Source of the DNA: Thermoflexales bacterium
Lineage (GTDB): Bacteria > Chloroflexota > Anaerolineae > J036 > Brachytrichaceae
Assembly: GCA_017998555.1 (NCBI GenBank)
Contig: JAGOCU010000122.1
Coordinates: 1 to 6,843, forward strand
Length of the DNA: 6,843 bases
Direction: 5' to 3'
A program made the translations under genes and the position numbers. This document shows, one piece after another, positions 1-5,786 of this stretch. Each line of letters opens with the position of its first letter. Position 1 is the stretch's first letter. Under the pieces are notes generated by a model. It saw only the letters and a program-made list of their open reading frames with translations. It did no database searches and was not told the DNA's origin.

Positions 1-2
1 CG

Positions 3-659
3 CGAATTGCCTTCGTTCAGAATTGCTACATGGCGTATGGATTCTTCAGCGCCTTCGACGGCGCGATATTCAACGCCGACGGCTCAACTTCCGACAAGCG
101 AGATGGGGTTACGCGGGCATTGGCCTACTTGCGCAGCTTGAAGGCAACGGCCGGCCCGTCGTTTTTCAGCGACCATCCCGAGCGATACGACCCGGCTTTT
201 CGGGCTGGCGACATCGATCTGTATGTCAACGGCACATGGGCCATCCCGGACTTCCGAGAGGCCCTCGGCCCGAAACTGGCGGTCGCACCGCTTCCCACAG
301 CCCAGAATGCGACGTCACCGTTTCTGAACTTCCGTGTGTTCTACCTCGGCGCGCACAGCGCCAACCCAAAGGCAGCCGTCGACCTGGCGCTTGTCCTCGC
401 GAGCGGCGAATACCAGACCCACTTCATGGACGCAGCCGGCTGGGTGCCGGTCCGGACCGATGTCAATGTGACCGACGCCGCCATCAGGGGTTTCATGGAC
501 GCGGCCGCGACCGCACAACGCCGGCCGCAGAACCTGGAGCTTGGCGCGTACTGGTCGGAGTTCTGTCCGGCCTTCGATGCGGTCATGGACCAGGCGGCAG
601 ACCCAAGCACCGCGGTCGACGGCGCCTTTGAACGAATCAAGGCCCGAAATGGGCGCTAG
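3..659 (+). CDS. ABC transporter sugar-type extracellular solute-binding protein, C-terminal part (5' end cut by window)
   Basis: The reading frame is open from the first bases of the window (it reads RIAFVQNCYMAYGFFSAFDG), so the ATG at position 30 is internal and the true start lies to the left. The visible 218 residues look like the C-terminal lobe of a family 1 (maltose/oligosaccharide type) solute-binding protein. Signs are an FSAFDGAIFNADG segment near the left end, VNGTWAIPDF at about residues 75-84 (like the NGPW-type segment of MalE-like proteins), KLAVAPLP, then a helical region with NPKAAVDLALVLAS and GWVPVRTDV, which matches the usual 'knp.aA..f..fL.s...G..P.r.dv' ending. Such proteins bind a sugar outside the membrane and deliver it to an ABC permease; the signal peptide would be in the missing part. 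The substrate cannot be inferred. It is convergent with the hydrolase gene and unrelated to the sulfur operon. The family call is solid; the ligand is open. Confidence 0.82.
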   Translation, partial: RIAFVQNCYMAYGFFSAFDGAIFNADGSTSDKRDGVTRALAYLRSLKATAGPSFFSDHPERYDPAFRAGDIDLYVNGTWAIPDFREALGPKLAVAPLPTAQNATSPFLNFRVFYLGAHSANPKAAVDLALVLASGEYQTHFMDAAGWVPVRTDVNVTDAAIRGFMDAAATAQRRPQNLELGAYWSEFCPAFDAVMDQAADPSTAVDGAFERIKARNGR

Positions 660-704
660 CGGCCGCGCCCGCCTCTCAGACTCATCCCTGGCTCGGGCTG
701 CGCG

Positions 705-749
705 GGGAAATCAGAATCCCCGCGCATGGCGCGGGGATTCTGATCTCCC
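705..749. terminator. Long GC-rich hairpin between convergent genes, probable bidirectional terminator
   Basis: Arms at 710-725 and 729-744 pair perfectly over 16 bp around a 3-nt loop (atg). After one mismatch (709/745) four more pairs form (705-708 with 746-749). The core is CCCCGCGC-atg-GCGCGGGG. It lies 45 nt after the stop of the solute-binding protein and 21 nt after the stop of the hydrolase, in the usual place for a shared terminator of convergent genes. There is no clear T-run on either side, so it may stop transcription less well than a canonical terminator, or act mainly to protect 3' ends. It resembles the hairpin at 2794-2840. Confidence 0.65.
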
Positions 750-770
750 GGGTGTTCTCTACCCCGGTGA

Positions 771-2525
771 CTAGAACGCGAAATGGGTGGCCTGGCTCGC
801 CACGACAATCCACGCAATCAGCATCGAGACGATGAAGGCGCCCACCCAGATCCGGCCCGTGATCCGGTTGGCGACGGTCGTCACCAGCGCGACGATCGAC
901 ATGATCGGCACGAACTGATAGGCGATGATCGTCCACAGGGCCTCGTTCGGGTTTGCGGGCGGACCGCCAGCAAACAACGGCACATACTGGGTCAGCAGCA
1001 GCACGACATAGCCCAGCACGTTCAGCACCAGCGCGATGCCCAGCTCCTGAATGAAGCTCAGCTTCTCCCGGCGCAGGATGCCATTGACAAAGGTCGACGC
1101 CACGATGAAGTAGGCGGCGAAGAGCACGAAGTACGGTATCGCCATCTGGAACTGCAGCGGGCTCATCGGCTTGATCGCAAAGACCCAGAACCGATAGTCG
1201 GTCTTGAACAGCGCGTCCGTCAAGAGCAGGCTGACATAGCCCGCCAGCAGGGTCAGGAAAGCGAACAGGGCCGACTTGCCGATCAGGCGCAAGCTCAGTT
1301 TTCCGCCCCAGGTCAGGCCGTAGTTCTCGGCCGTTGCGCCGGTCTTCTTGTTGAGCAGGAAGTGCCAGAGCAGGAACAGGATCACAAAGATCAGACCGAG
1401 CAAGGTCGTCCAGGTCACAACGGCGGTGGTGATGTTCTGCGGGAACAGCGCCGTCGCCACCCAACCCCACGTAGTCGGGAGTTGCTTGAAGGTGAATAGG
1501 GTCGAGGCCGGAAGCGCCACGAAGATCAGGGCCACGATCCACCATAGCGGACCGGTGGCGGGTTTGCCGGGGGCGGCGTTTTGCTTGAGTTCGGCGAAAA
1601 CCGGCAGCTTCAGGAGCATGGCGCCAGCGGGATACAGCAGCAGGATCATGCCAATGGCAGCAATCAGGTTGCCGATCTCCTTCCACAGCCAGACCTGGTC
1701 GGAGGAAGGCCGGGGCGTCCCGCCCTGGAGGGTTTGCCCGAACCAGTCGAGGGCATGGCCGATCGCCTCGTTCGAGATGTGATCGCCAGGATGGGTGACC
1801 GGGGGCTGATAGAGCACGCGGCCTGTTCCGTCGGCGATGTTGCCGTAGACCTGGCCGACTTTGACATCTTCGGTCGTGTTGAACAGCAGCTTCATCTTCG
1901 CGCCCTTGGCCACGTTTGAGGCGAGTGGCGCCAGCCACATCGTCTGCGCGAACTCGTCAAACTTGGAATAAACCACGGCCAGGTTGCGCGGAAAAGTCGC
2001 TGTGCCCGTCACGACGCCAAAGGTGCCGGTCGACGAACCCTCCATGACCATTGCCTTGTAGTCGTTGGGCGCGAGTTGCGCCGCGATGCCAATCGTCCAG
2101 CCACCCATCGAGTGGCCCTCGAGGCCGATATTGTTCTTGTCGACCATGTCCAGCGAGCGCAGGTATTTCAGCCCGTCCGGGCCGCCGAAACCGTTGGCAA
2201 AGGCCGGTGGATCAGAGTAGCCGTGGCCGGTCTGGTCCATCGCCAGCACAACGTAGCCGCGCCGGGCAAACTCGATGGCGAAACCGTCCTGGGTCTCGCG
2301 GGTATTGATATACCCGTGCACGGCCAGCACGCCGGGCGCGGGTGTCTTCGCCGTGGCATTTTTCGGGACGTAGAGCAGAGCGCTCATCACCGTGCCATTC
2401 GTGCCCACGAATCGGATGTCCTTGATCTTGATCTGTCCGCCATCCGTTTGGACAGACCAGGCGAGCAAACCGCCCAAACCAATCATGAGGAGCGCAACAA
2501 GCAAGATACGCGAAACGGATTTCAT
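771..2525 (-). CDS. Alpha/beta hydrolase with C-terminal multi-pass membrane domain
   Basis: This 584-residue protein has two parts. An N-terminal hydrophobic segment (about residues 5-24) is followed by an alpha/beta hydrolase fold: LAVHGY near residues 67-72 (oxyanion region), MDQTGHGYSD near 96-105, and the nucleophile elbow GHSMG at 137-141 with Ser139 as the nucleophile. A PGDHISNEAIGHALDWF segment near 246-262 supplies the likely catalytic His. From about residue 283 onward there are seven to eight hydrophobic helices (roughly 285-305, 326-345, 366-391, 417-438, 460-480, 494-518, 530-550, 560-579). The hydrolase domain is therefore probably outside the membrane, anchored at both ends. 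The substrate is unknown; an esterase, lipase or peptidase-like role is possible. A GTG at 2528 also opens the frame, but the ATG at 2525 sits 5 nt after GGAGG while the GTG would be only 2 nt away, so I use the ATG. It has its own promoter and is probably not part of the sulfur operon. Confidence 0.85.
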   Translation of the reverse strand: MKSVSRILLVALLMIGLGGLLAWSVQTDGGQIKIKDIRFVGTNGTVMSALLYVPKNATAKTPAPGVLAVHGYINTRETQDGFAIEFARRGYVVLAMDQTGHGYSDPPAFANGFGGPDGLKYLRSLDMVDKNNIGLEGHSMGGWTIGIAAQLAPNDYKAMVMEGSSTGTFGVVTGTATFPRNLAVVYSKFDEFAQTMWLAPLASNVAKGAKMKLLFNTTEDVKVGQVYGNIADGTGRVLYQPPVTHPGDHISNEAIGHALDWFGQTLQGGTPRPSSDQVWLWKEIGNLIAAIGMILLLYPAGAMLLKLPVFAELKQNAAPGKPATGPLWWIVALIFVALPASTLFTFKQLPTTWGWVATALFPQNITTAVVTWTTLLGLIFVILFLLWHFLLNKKTGATAENYGLTWGGKLSLRLIGKSALFAFLTLLAGYVSLLLTDALFKTDYRFWVFAIKPMSPLQFQMAIPYFVLFAAYFIVASTFVNGILRREKLSFIQELGIALVLNVLGYVVLLLTQYVPLFAGGPPANPNEALWTIIAYQFVPIMSIVALVTTVANRITGRIWVGAFIVSMLIAWIVVASQATHFAF

Positions 2526-2678
2526 CACATCCTCCGGTTGGGCTGCTGTGAATCAAACGCGGCCAGTCCAGACAATGGCGCACTCAACCGCCGGTGAAAA
2601 TAGACGCGGCGGACACAAATGCAAGACCTCGGATCGCCTGTAGACAATATGCCGTGCATGGCAGCGAACCCAAGGGGA

Positions 2679-2706
2679 ATTATCAGCCCAAAACGTTTTG
2701 TGTCAA
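2679..2706 (-). promoter_or_regulatory. Sigma70-type promoter for the hydrolase gene
   Basis: On the minus strand there is a perfect -35 TTGACA (2701-2706), a 16-bp spacer and a -10 GATAAT (2679-2684, five of six consensus bases). Transcription would start near 2672, leaving a leader of about 145 nt before the ATG at 2525. This is the best promoter match in the window. It supports separate transcription of the hydrolase from the upstream sulfur operon. Confidence 0.6.
2689..2700. promoter_or_regulatory. Perfect 12-bp palindrome in the promoter spacer, candidate operator
   Basis: CAAAACGTTTTG is a perfect palindrome lying inside the -35/-10 spacer and touching the -35 box. A dimeric protein bound here would block RNA polymerase, so a repressor site is the natural reading. 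No candidate regulator gene for it is visible in the window. A chance AT-rich palindrome in a GC-rich genome is possible but less likely in this exact position. Confidence 0.4.
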
Positions 2707-2754
2707 GTGATTTTCGGCGCGCGTGTTTCCGCTCACGATGCGCCCGGCCTACAG

Positions 2755-2781
2755 AAAAAATAGATACCCGACAAGCCGGGC
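2755..2781 (-). terminator. Weak hairpin followed by a T-run, possible secondary terminator
   Basis: In the minus-strand transcript a short stem (CCCG/CGGG, 2767-2770 with 2777-2780, plus one G-U pair) is followed after a few bases by six T residues (complement of 2755-2760). On its own the stem is short. It sits just downstream of the very long hairpin at 2794-2840, and the two together could terminate the operon. Confidence 0.3.
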
Positions 2782-2793
2782 TGAAAACACGAA

Positions 2794-2840
2794 GCGAGAT
2801 CACCCCTCCCCGCGCTTCGCGCGGGGAGGGGTGATCTCGC
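2794..2840 (-). terminator. Perfect 22-bp-stem hairpin, operon-end terminator or dispersed repeat
   Basis: Arms 2794-2815 and 2819-2840 pair perfectly over 22 bp around a 3-nt loop (ttc). The core is CCCCTCCCCGCGC-ttc-GCGCGGGGAGGGG, and the outer part reads GCGAGATCA. It begins 21 nt after the stop of the dsrE2-like gene. No T-run follows directly, so strict rho-independent termination is not certain. It shares its core and its TGATCTC outer arm with the hairpin at 705-749, which suggests a repeated element family in this genome. Confidence 0.65.
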
Positions 2841-2861
2841 CACTCATTCTCGGAACGATAC

Positions 2862-3371
2862 CTAGATGAAGATGATCTGCGCGCCGTCCGTCATGTCCAT
2901 GAAGTCCGAAGCCGTGACGATGTCGATGACGCCCTCGACAAAGTCCTCCTTCTTCAGGCCCATCATGTCAACCGACATCTTGCACGCATACAACTTGGCC
3001 CCGCCATCGACCAGCATCTGCAGGTACTCGCTGACCGGCGGGACATGAATCTTGGCCATCTTGCTCTTCATCAACGAAGTGGCCACGGCGGTCATGCCAG
3101 GCAGGCCGCCCATCCACTGCGGGATGCCCAGGTTGCCGGTGTTGACGCCCATCATCGACATCTTCATGCTGGTGTTGCCGACCGCCGCAATCTCAAGGTG
3201 GTCCTGGCGCAGCTTGGTGATCATGTCCATTCCCCAGAAGGTGAAGAAAATGGTCACATCAATGCCGTTTCCGAGGGCCGCCCAGCCCATGACCAGGGCG
3301 GGATAAGCCATATCCAGGTTTCCCTTCGAGCAGATAAAGGCGACTTTGCGTGTTTCCGTTGTCGTTGTCAT
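2862..3371 (-). CDS. dsrE2: DsrE2-type (DsrE/DsrF-like family) sulfur carrier protein
   Basis: The 169-residue product matches the soluble DsrE2-like branch of the DsrE/F family. It starts with a KVAFICSKGNLDMAYP strand-loop (residues 9-24), continues with the conserved IFFTFWGMDM (41-50), a Met-rich stretch around 69-74, GGLPGMTAVATSLM (88-101), and the signature YACKMSVDMMGLKKED (128-143). Cys130 in that signature is the probable persulfide-carrying residue; Cys14 is the only other cysteine. Family members are cytoplasmic proteins that hold or pass sulfane sulfur, often next to TusA, rhodanese or DsrC/TusE genes. The frame can be extended to a TTG at 3386, but the ATG at 3371 has GGAG 9 nt upstream and the TTG overlaps that site, so I use the ATG. 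It is the last gene of the operon. Family assignment is firm; its sulfur donor and acceptor are inferred. Confidence 0.88.
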   Translation of the reverse strand: MTTTTETRKVAFICSKGNLDMAYPALVMGWAALGNGIDVTIFFTFWGMDMITKLRQDHLEIAAVGNTSMKMSMMGVNTGNLGIPQWMGGLPGMTAVATSLMKSKMAKIHVPPVSEYLQMLVDGGAKLYACKMSVDMMGLKKEDFVEGVIDIVTASDFMDMTDGAQIIFI

Positions 3372-3403
3372 GATTTTGGTCTCCAAACAGAACCATTTTC
3401 GGA

Positions 3404-3433
3404 GGCGACAGGCCCGTTTTGGCGCCTATCGCC
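3404..3433 (-). promoter_or_regulatory. Intercistronic hairpin between the dsrC/tusE-like and dsrE2-like genes
   Basis: In the minus-strand transcript 3424-3433 pairs with 3404-3413 over 10 bp (one of them a G-U pair), with a 10-nt loop that can close by two more pairs. It lies in the 90-nt gap between the two genes, 32 nt before the downstream start, with no T-run after it. It may be an RNA processing or stability element that adjusts relative expression. This is inference from structure alone. Confidence 0.35.
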
Positions 3434-3464
3434 CCCGGCGATGGTGGTGTTGCTGGTCTTTGAG

Positions 3465-3782
3465 CTAGACGCATCCCTCGGGCTTGCCCAGTCCGGCGAT
3501 GCGGGCGACCTTTTTGGCCGGCCCTTTGGGGAACAGGGCGAAGAGGTCCTTGGTGGTGACATTGGCGCCGACCGTGATCCGGCGCAAGGTCGGCGACTTG
3601 CCGGCCGCGCCCGCGTCCTGGCGGCTGAACTCGATGATCTTCCAGTGATTGGGGGTGAGTTCGGGCAAACCCTCTTCCTTTGCGATTTCGACCGCGATCT
3701 CCTTCGTCCACTCGGCCGGGATCGTCATAAAGCCTTCATCGTTGACGGTAACGGTCTTTCCTGCGATTTGTCGTGTAGCCAT
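3465..3782 (-). CDS. tusE: DsrC/TusE-family sulfur relay protein with a single C-terminal cysteine
   Basis: The 105-residue length is typical for the TusE/DsrC/DsvC family. Family hallmarks are DEGFMTIPAEWTKEIAVEIA (15-34), a GLPELTPNHWKIIEF segment (38-52), SPTLRRIT (63-70), and the C-terminal arm LFPKGPAKKVARIAGLGKPE followed by GCV at the very end. Cys104, the penultimate residue and only cysteine, corresponds to CysA. The position 11 residues earlier, where true DsrC has its second cysteine (CysB), is Ala93. DsrC with both cysteines forms a trisulfide in dissimilatory sulfur metabolism, while single-cysteine members such as TusE act as persulfide carriers (E. coli TusE receives sulfur from TusBCD). 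This gene therefore looks TusE-like in chemistry, but its neighbours are an SQR-like protein and DsrE2 rather than tRNA-thiolation genes. The start ATG has AAGGAG about 13 nt upstream. Confidence 0.92.
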   Translation of the reverse strand: MATRQIAGKTVTVNDEGFMTIPAEWTKEIAVEIAKEEGLPELTPNHWKIIEFSRQDAGAAGKSPTLRRITVGANVTTKDLFALFPKGPAKKVARIAGLGKPEGCV

Positions 3783-3809
3783 TTTTGGGGGTTGTCTCCT
3801 TTTTTGTTC

Positions 3810-3826
3810 GCGCCGCCGGGCGGCGC
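3810..3826. repeat. Short GC inverted repeat just upstream of the dsrC/tusE-like gene
   Basis: GCGCCGCC (3810-3817) and GGCGGCGC (3819-3826) are exact inverted copies around one base; a real RNA hairpin would open to about 6 bp with a 5-nt loop. It lies between the DUF1641 stop and the ribosome binding site of the next gene. On the minus strand it is followed by an A-rich run, not T, so it is not a terminator. It may simply stabilise the message. Confidence 0.3.
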
Positions 3827-3833
3827 CAGTTCG

Positions 3834-4523
3834 CTATTTGGTCGCCGGGGATGCCCCGATCTTGCCCAGGGCCCGCATGGCCATGGCCAATCCGCGCCGG
3901 GTCTTTGGATCGCGCAGTTGGCCCAGCAGCGCGCCGTAGCCGATATCGACCGGCGTGTCCGCATCCTTTTCGACGGCTTCAACCGTGTCGCGCAGGAAGG
4001 TCATGATCTCGGGTTGGGTCATGTCCTTGACGGTGCGAAGAATCAGCACAATGTTGTCGCCAAGACGGTCGACTTCTTCGGCCGTGAACGAGGACACGAT
4101 GTTGTCCAGGATGCGCGCCCCACCCCGGGCAAAAACAAAGTAGCCCTTCTTGTCCATCTGGTCGAGCACCGTCTCGGCCTTGTGAAACAGATCCTTGCTG
4201 ATCGGCGCCGCGACCTCCACCAGTTCGCTGATGCTTTCCAGCTGATCAAGCATGCCCTCGAGATGCGGAGTGTGGCGGGCCACCTTTTTCAGCAAGCTGA
4301 TCAGATACGGAATGTCGACGTAGTCTTCCACTTCCTGGAGATGCGCCGACGCGCGCTCCACGACGGTCGTGGCGATCGGCATGATGTCGTGGATCAACTC
4401 CGAGCGGGCGCTCCGATCGCGCGCCTGTTCGGCGGCTGCCTCGGCCAGGGCCTCCAGCCGCGCATCGATGGCGTCGAGCCGCGCATCCAGACGCGCGCTG
4501 ATTTCAGAGAGAGTAGGTTCCAT
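3834..4523 (-). CDS. DUF1641 family protein, probable partner of the SQR-like flavoprotein
   Basis: The 229-residue product is all-helical in appearance, with no signal peptide, membrane span or cysteine. Residues 5-36 form a coiled-coil-like stretch built on repeated RLDA-type units. The C-terminal segment ALLGQLRDPKTRRGLAMAMR (198-217) is the signature part of DUF1641, whose members end in a similar 'LL..LrDp..rrGL' motif. The biochemical role of DUF1641 is not established. Members occur next to oxidoreductases, for example the YrhD/YjgD proteins beside formate-dehydrogenase-like genes in Bacillus, which fits a role as helper or docking subunit of a redox enzyme. Its start lies 8 nt after the SQR stop codon, and the AGGAG site overlaps that stop (ACTAGGAGCTGAGATG), so translational coupling to the SQR-like protein is likely. 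A longer frame from 4607 would run back into the SQR gene and has no such site. Confidence 0.82.
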   Translation of the reverse strand: MEPTLSEISARLDARLDAIDARLEALAEAAAEQARDRSARSELIHDIMPIATTVVERASAHLQEVEDYVDIPYLISLLKKVARHTPHLEGMLDQLESISELVEVAAPISKDLFHKAETVLDQMDKKGYFVFARGGARILDNIVSSFTAEEVDRLGDNIVLILRTVKDMTQPEIMTFLRDTVEAVEKDADTPVDIGYGALLGQLRDPKTRRGLAMAMRALGKIGASPATK

Positions 4524-4531
4524 CTCAGCTC

Positions 4532-5764
4532 CTAGTTCTGCCACTTGCCGGCCAGGCTCATCCGGAACGGGAGCGGCAGTTCTTCGCCCTTGAGCAGGAT
4601 GTTCCAATACATCCAGCGGAACATGAGCTTGCCCCAGCGATTGGCTTCGGATTCCTCGAGCAGGGTGAAGGGCCCGATTCCCGGCAGTGGATACCGGCCC
4701 GGCAGCGGCTCGGTGTCGTAGTTGAAGTCGATCAGCAGGCCCTTGCCAAAGCCGGACTCGATAAAGCAGTTGGCGTGTCCGTCAAAGACCGGGAGCAGTT
4801 CGCGGCCTTTCGTGTATCGGACGAAGTTGTCGCCGAACCCCTCCACCGCGAAATGGGCGACCGATCCGGCTTTCGAGGTCGGGACCGCGGCCGCGTCGCC
4901 GAGCGCGAACACGTTGGCGTATTTGTTCGACAGGAATGTGTGTTTGTTGACCGGGACGAAGTTCAACTCGTCGCCCAGGCCCGATTCGCCGATGACCGGC
5001 GCGCCCGTGTTCAAGGGCACGCTGACCAGCAGGTCGTAGGGGATCTCCCGCTCGTCGTACGAGACGATCTTTTTGGCGTCGGGGTCGGCGCGCTCAATCA
5101 TGAACTCGGGTTCCACCTTGATCCCCTTGTGTTCGAGCAGCCCGCCCAGCATCTGGGACGCTTTCGGCTTGGTGAACGCGCCCGGCAGGGGGGTCGCGTA
5201 GATCAATTCAACCTTGTCGCGGATGCCGCGCTCGTGGAAATACCAGTCGGCCAGCATCAGAAACTCAAGCGGCGCCACCGGGCATTTGATCGGATTCTCG
5301 ACGACATTGAGGACCAGCCGCCCGCCCTCCCAATCTCGCAAGGTGTCAAAGAGCGTCAGGGCGCCCTCCAGCGAGTAGAACGTGTGGATCGACTTGCCCC
5401 AGGCATCCTCTTTGAGGCCGGGGGTCTGCTCGGGGTGGATGTCGGCCCCGGTGGTGATGATGAGGAAGTCGTAGCGCAACTTGCGCCCGTCGCCCAGCGT
5501 CACAGTGTTGCTGTCACCATCGATGCCGGCGATGGACGCCAAGATCAGGTCGACGCCGCGCGGAATGAAATCGCGCTTGGCCTTGACGACATCCTTGCGT
5601 CCATAGATTCCGAACGGGATGAAGAGAAATCCCGGCTGGTAGTAGTGCGTGGGATTCTGGTCGACCAGGGTGATCTTCCACTGGTCGAGATCCAGCAGCC
5701 GGCTCAGGCGATTGGCCGACATCGTGCCGGCAGTTCCGGAACCAAGGATGAGCAGTTGTTTCAT
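4532..5764 (-). CDS. sqr: SQR / flavocytochrome c sulfide dehydrogenase-like FAD oxidoreductase
   Basis: The 410-residue product belongs to the sulfide:quinone oxidoreductase-like branch of the FAD/NAD(P) disulfide oxidoreductase fold. It has the N-terminal dinucleotide motif LLILGSGTAGTMSANRL (4-20), the family segment NPTHYYQPGFLFIPFG (37-52), an ITTGAD strand end (103-108), and the C-terminal FAD site VFALGDAAAVPTSKAG (285-300). Cys161 in NPIKCPVAPLEF and Cys333 in HANCFIESG are the only cysteines and sit where the sulfide-oxidising pair lies in this family. The third cysteine found in classical SQR (near residue 128 of the Acidithiobacillus enzyme) is absent. The C-terminal stretch WGKLMFRWMYWNILLKG (377-393) is aromatic and amphipathic, as expected for monotopic membrane attachment and quinone access. 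There is no signal peptide, so action at the cytoplasmic membrane face is likely. It would oxidise sulfide to sulfane sulfur or polysulfide. GGAG lies 9 nt before the ATG, 22 nt after the regulator gene. The exact substrate is not proven by sequence. Confidence 0.87.
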   Translation of the reverse strand: MKQLLILGSGTAGTMSANRLSRLLDLDQWKITLVDQNPTHYYQPGFLFIPFGIYGRKDVVKAKRDFIPRGVDLILASIAGIDGDSNTVTLGDGRKLRYDFLIITTGADIHPEQTPGLKEDAWGKSIHTFYSLEGALTLFDTLRDWEGGRLVLNVVENPIKCPVAPLEFLMLADWYFHERGIRDKVELIYATPLPGAFTKPKASQMLGGLLEHKGIKVEPEFMIERADPDAKKIVSYDEREIPYDLLVSVPLNTGAPVIGESGLGDELNFVPVNKHTFLSNKYANVFALGDAAAVPTSKAGSVAHFAVEGFGDNFVRYTKGRELLPVFDGHANCFIESGFGKGLLIDFNYDTEPLPGRYPLPGIGPFTLLEESEANRWGKLMFRWMYWNILLKGEELPLPFRMSLAGKWQN

Positions 5765-5786
5765 GTGAGTTTCTCCAGATACGTTT

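Larger units (their letters stand above)
2526..2861. other. Intergenic region of about 336 bp with no convincing gene
   Basis: Between the end of the dsrE2-like gene and the start of the hydrolase I find no frame with protein-like composition and a ribosome binding site. The region holds, in the direction of minus-strand transcription, the 22-bp-stem hairpin (2794-2840), a weak second hairpin before a T-run (2755-2781), a sigma70-like promoter (2679-2706) and an untranslated leader of about 145 nt ending at the hydrolase start. I see no recognisable riboswitch in the leader. Confidence 0.7.

Noticed and set aside
30..32. ATG as the true start of the solute-binding protein
   Set aside because: The frame stays open to the window edge with family-like sequence upstream, and the signal peptide and N-terminal lobe are missing.
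682..1938. A 418-codon minus-strand frame overlapping the hydrolase gene
   Set aside because: It is an out-of-frame reading of the hydrolase, with Arg/Pro-rich composition; the hydrolase frame has the GHSMG motif and proper membrane helices.
705..2840. The GC hairpins as CRISPR repeats or insertion-sequence ends
   Set aside because: There are only two, about 2 kb apart, with no regular spacers, no transposase frame and no cas genes between them.
3372..3386. Earlier TTG start for the dsrE2-like gene
   Set aside because: The TTG overlaps the GGAG site that correctly spaces the ATG at 3371, and the extra residues are not part of the conserved family.
3810..3826. GC inverted repeat as a terminator splitting the operon
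   Set aside because: On the transcribed strand it is followed by A residues and a ribosome binding site, not T residues.
3045..4535. A 496-codon open frame on the plus strand, opposite the DsrE2, DsrC/TusE and DUF1641 genes
   Set aside because: Its translation has no recognisable domain, is rich in His, Arg, Gly and Asp as expected of an antisense shadow in GC-rich DNA, and it runs across three well-supported genes and their gaps.
4524..4607. Longer N-terminus for the DUF1641 protein
   Set aside because: It would overlap the end of the flavoprotein gene by over 70 nt, and the ATG at 4523 has an ideal AGGAG 5 nt upstream.
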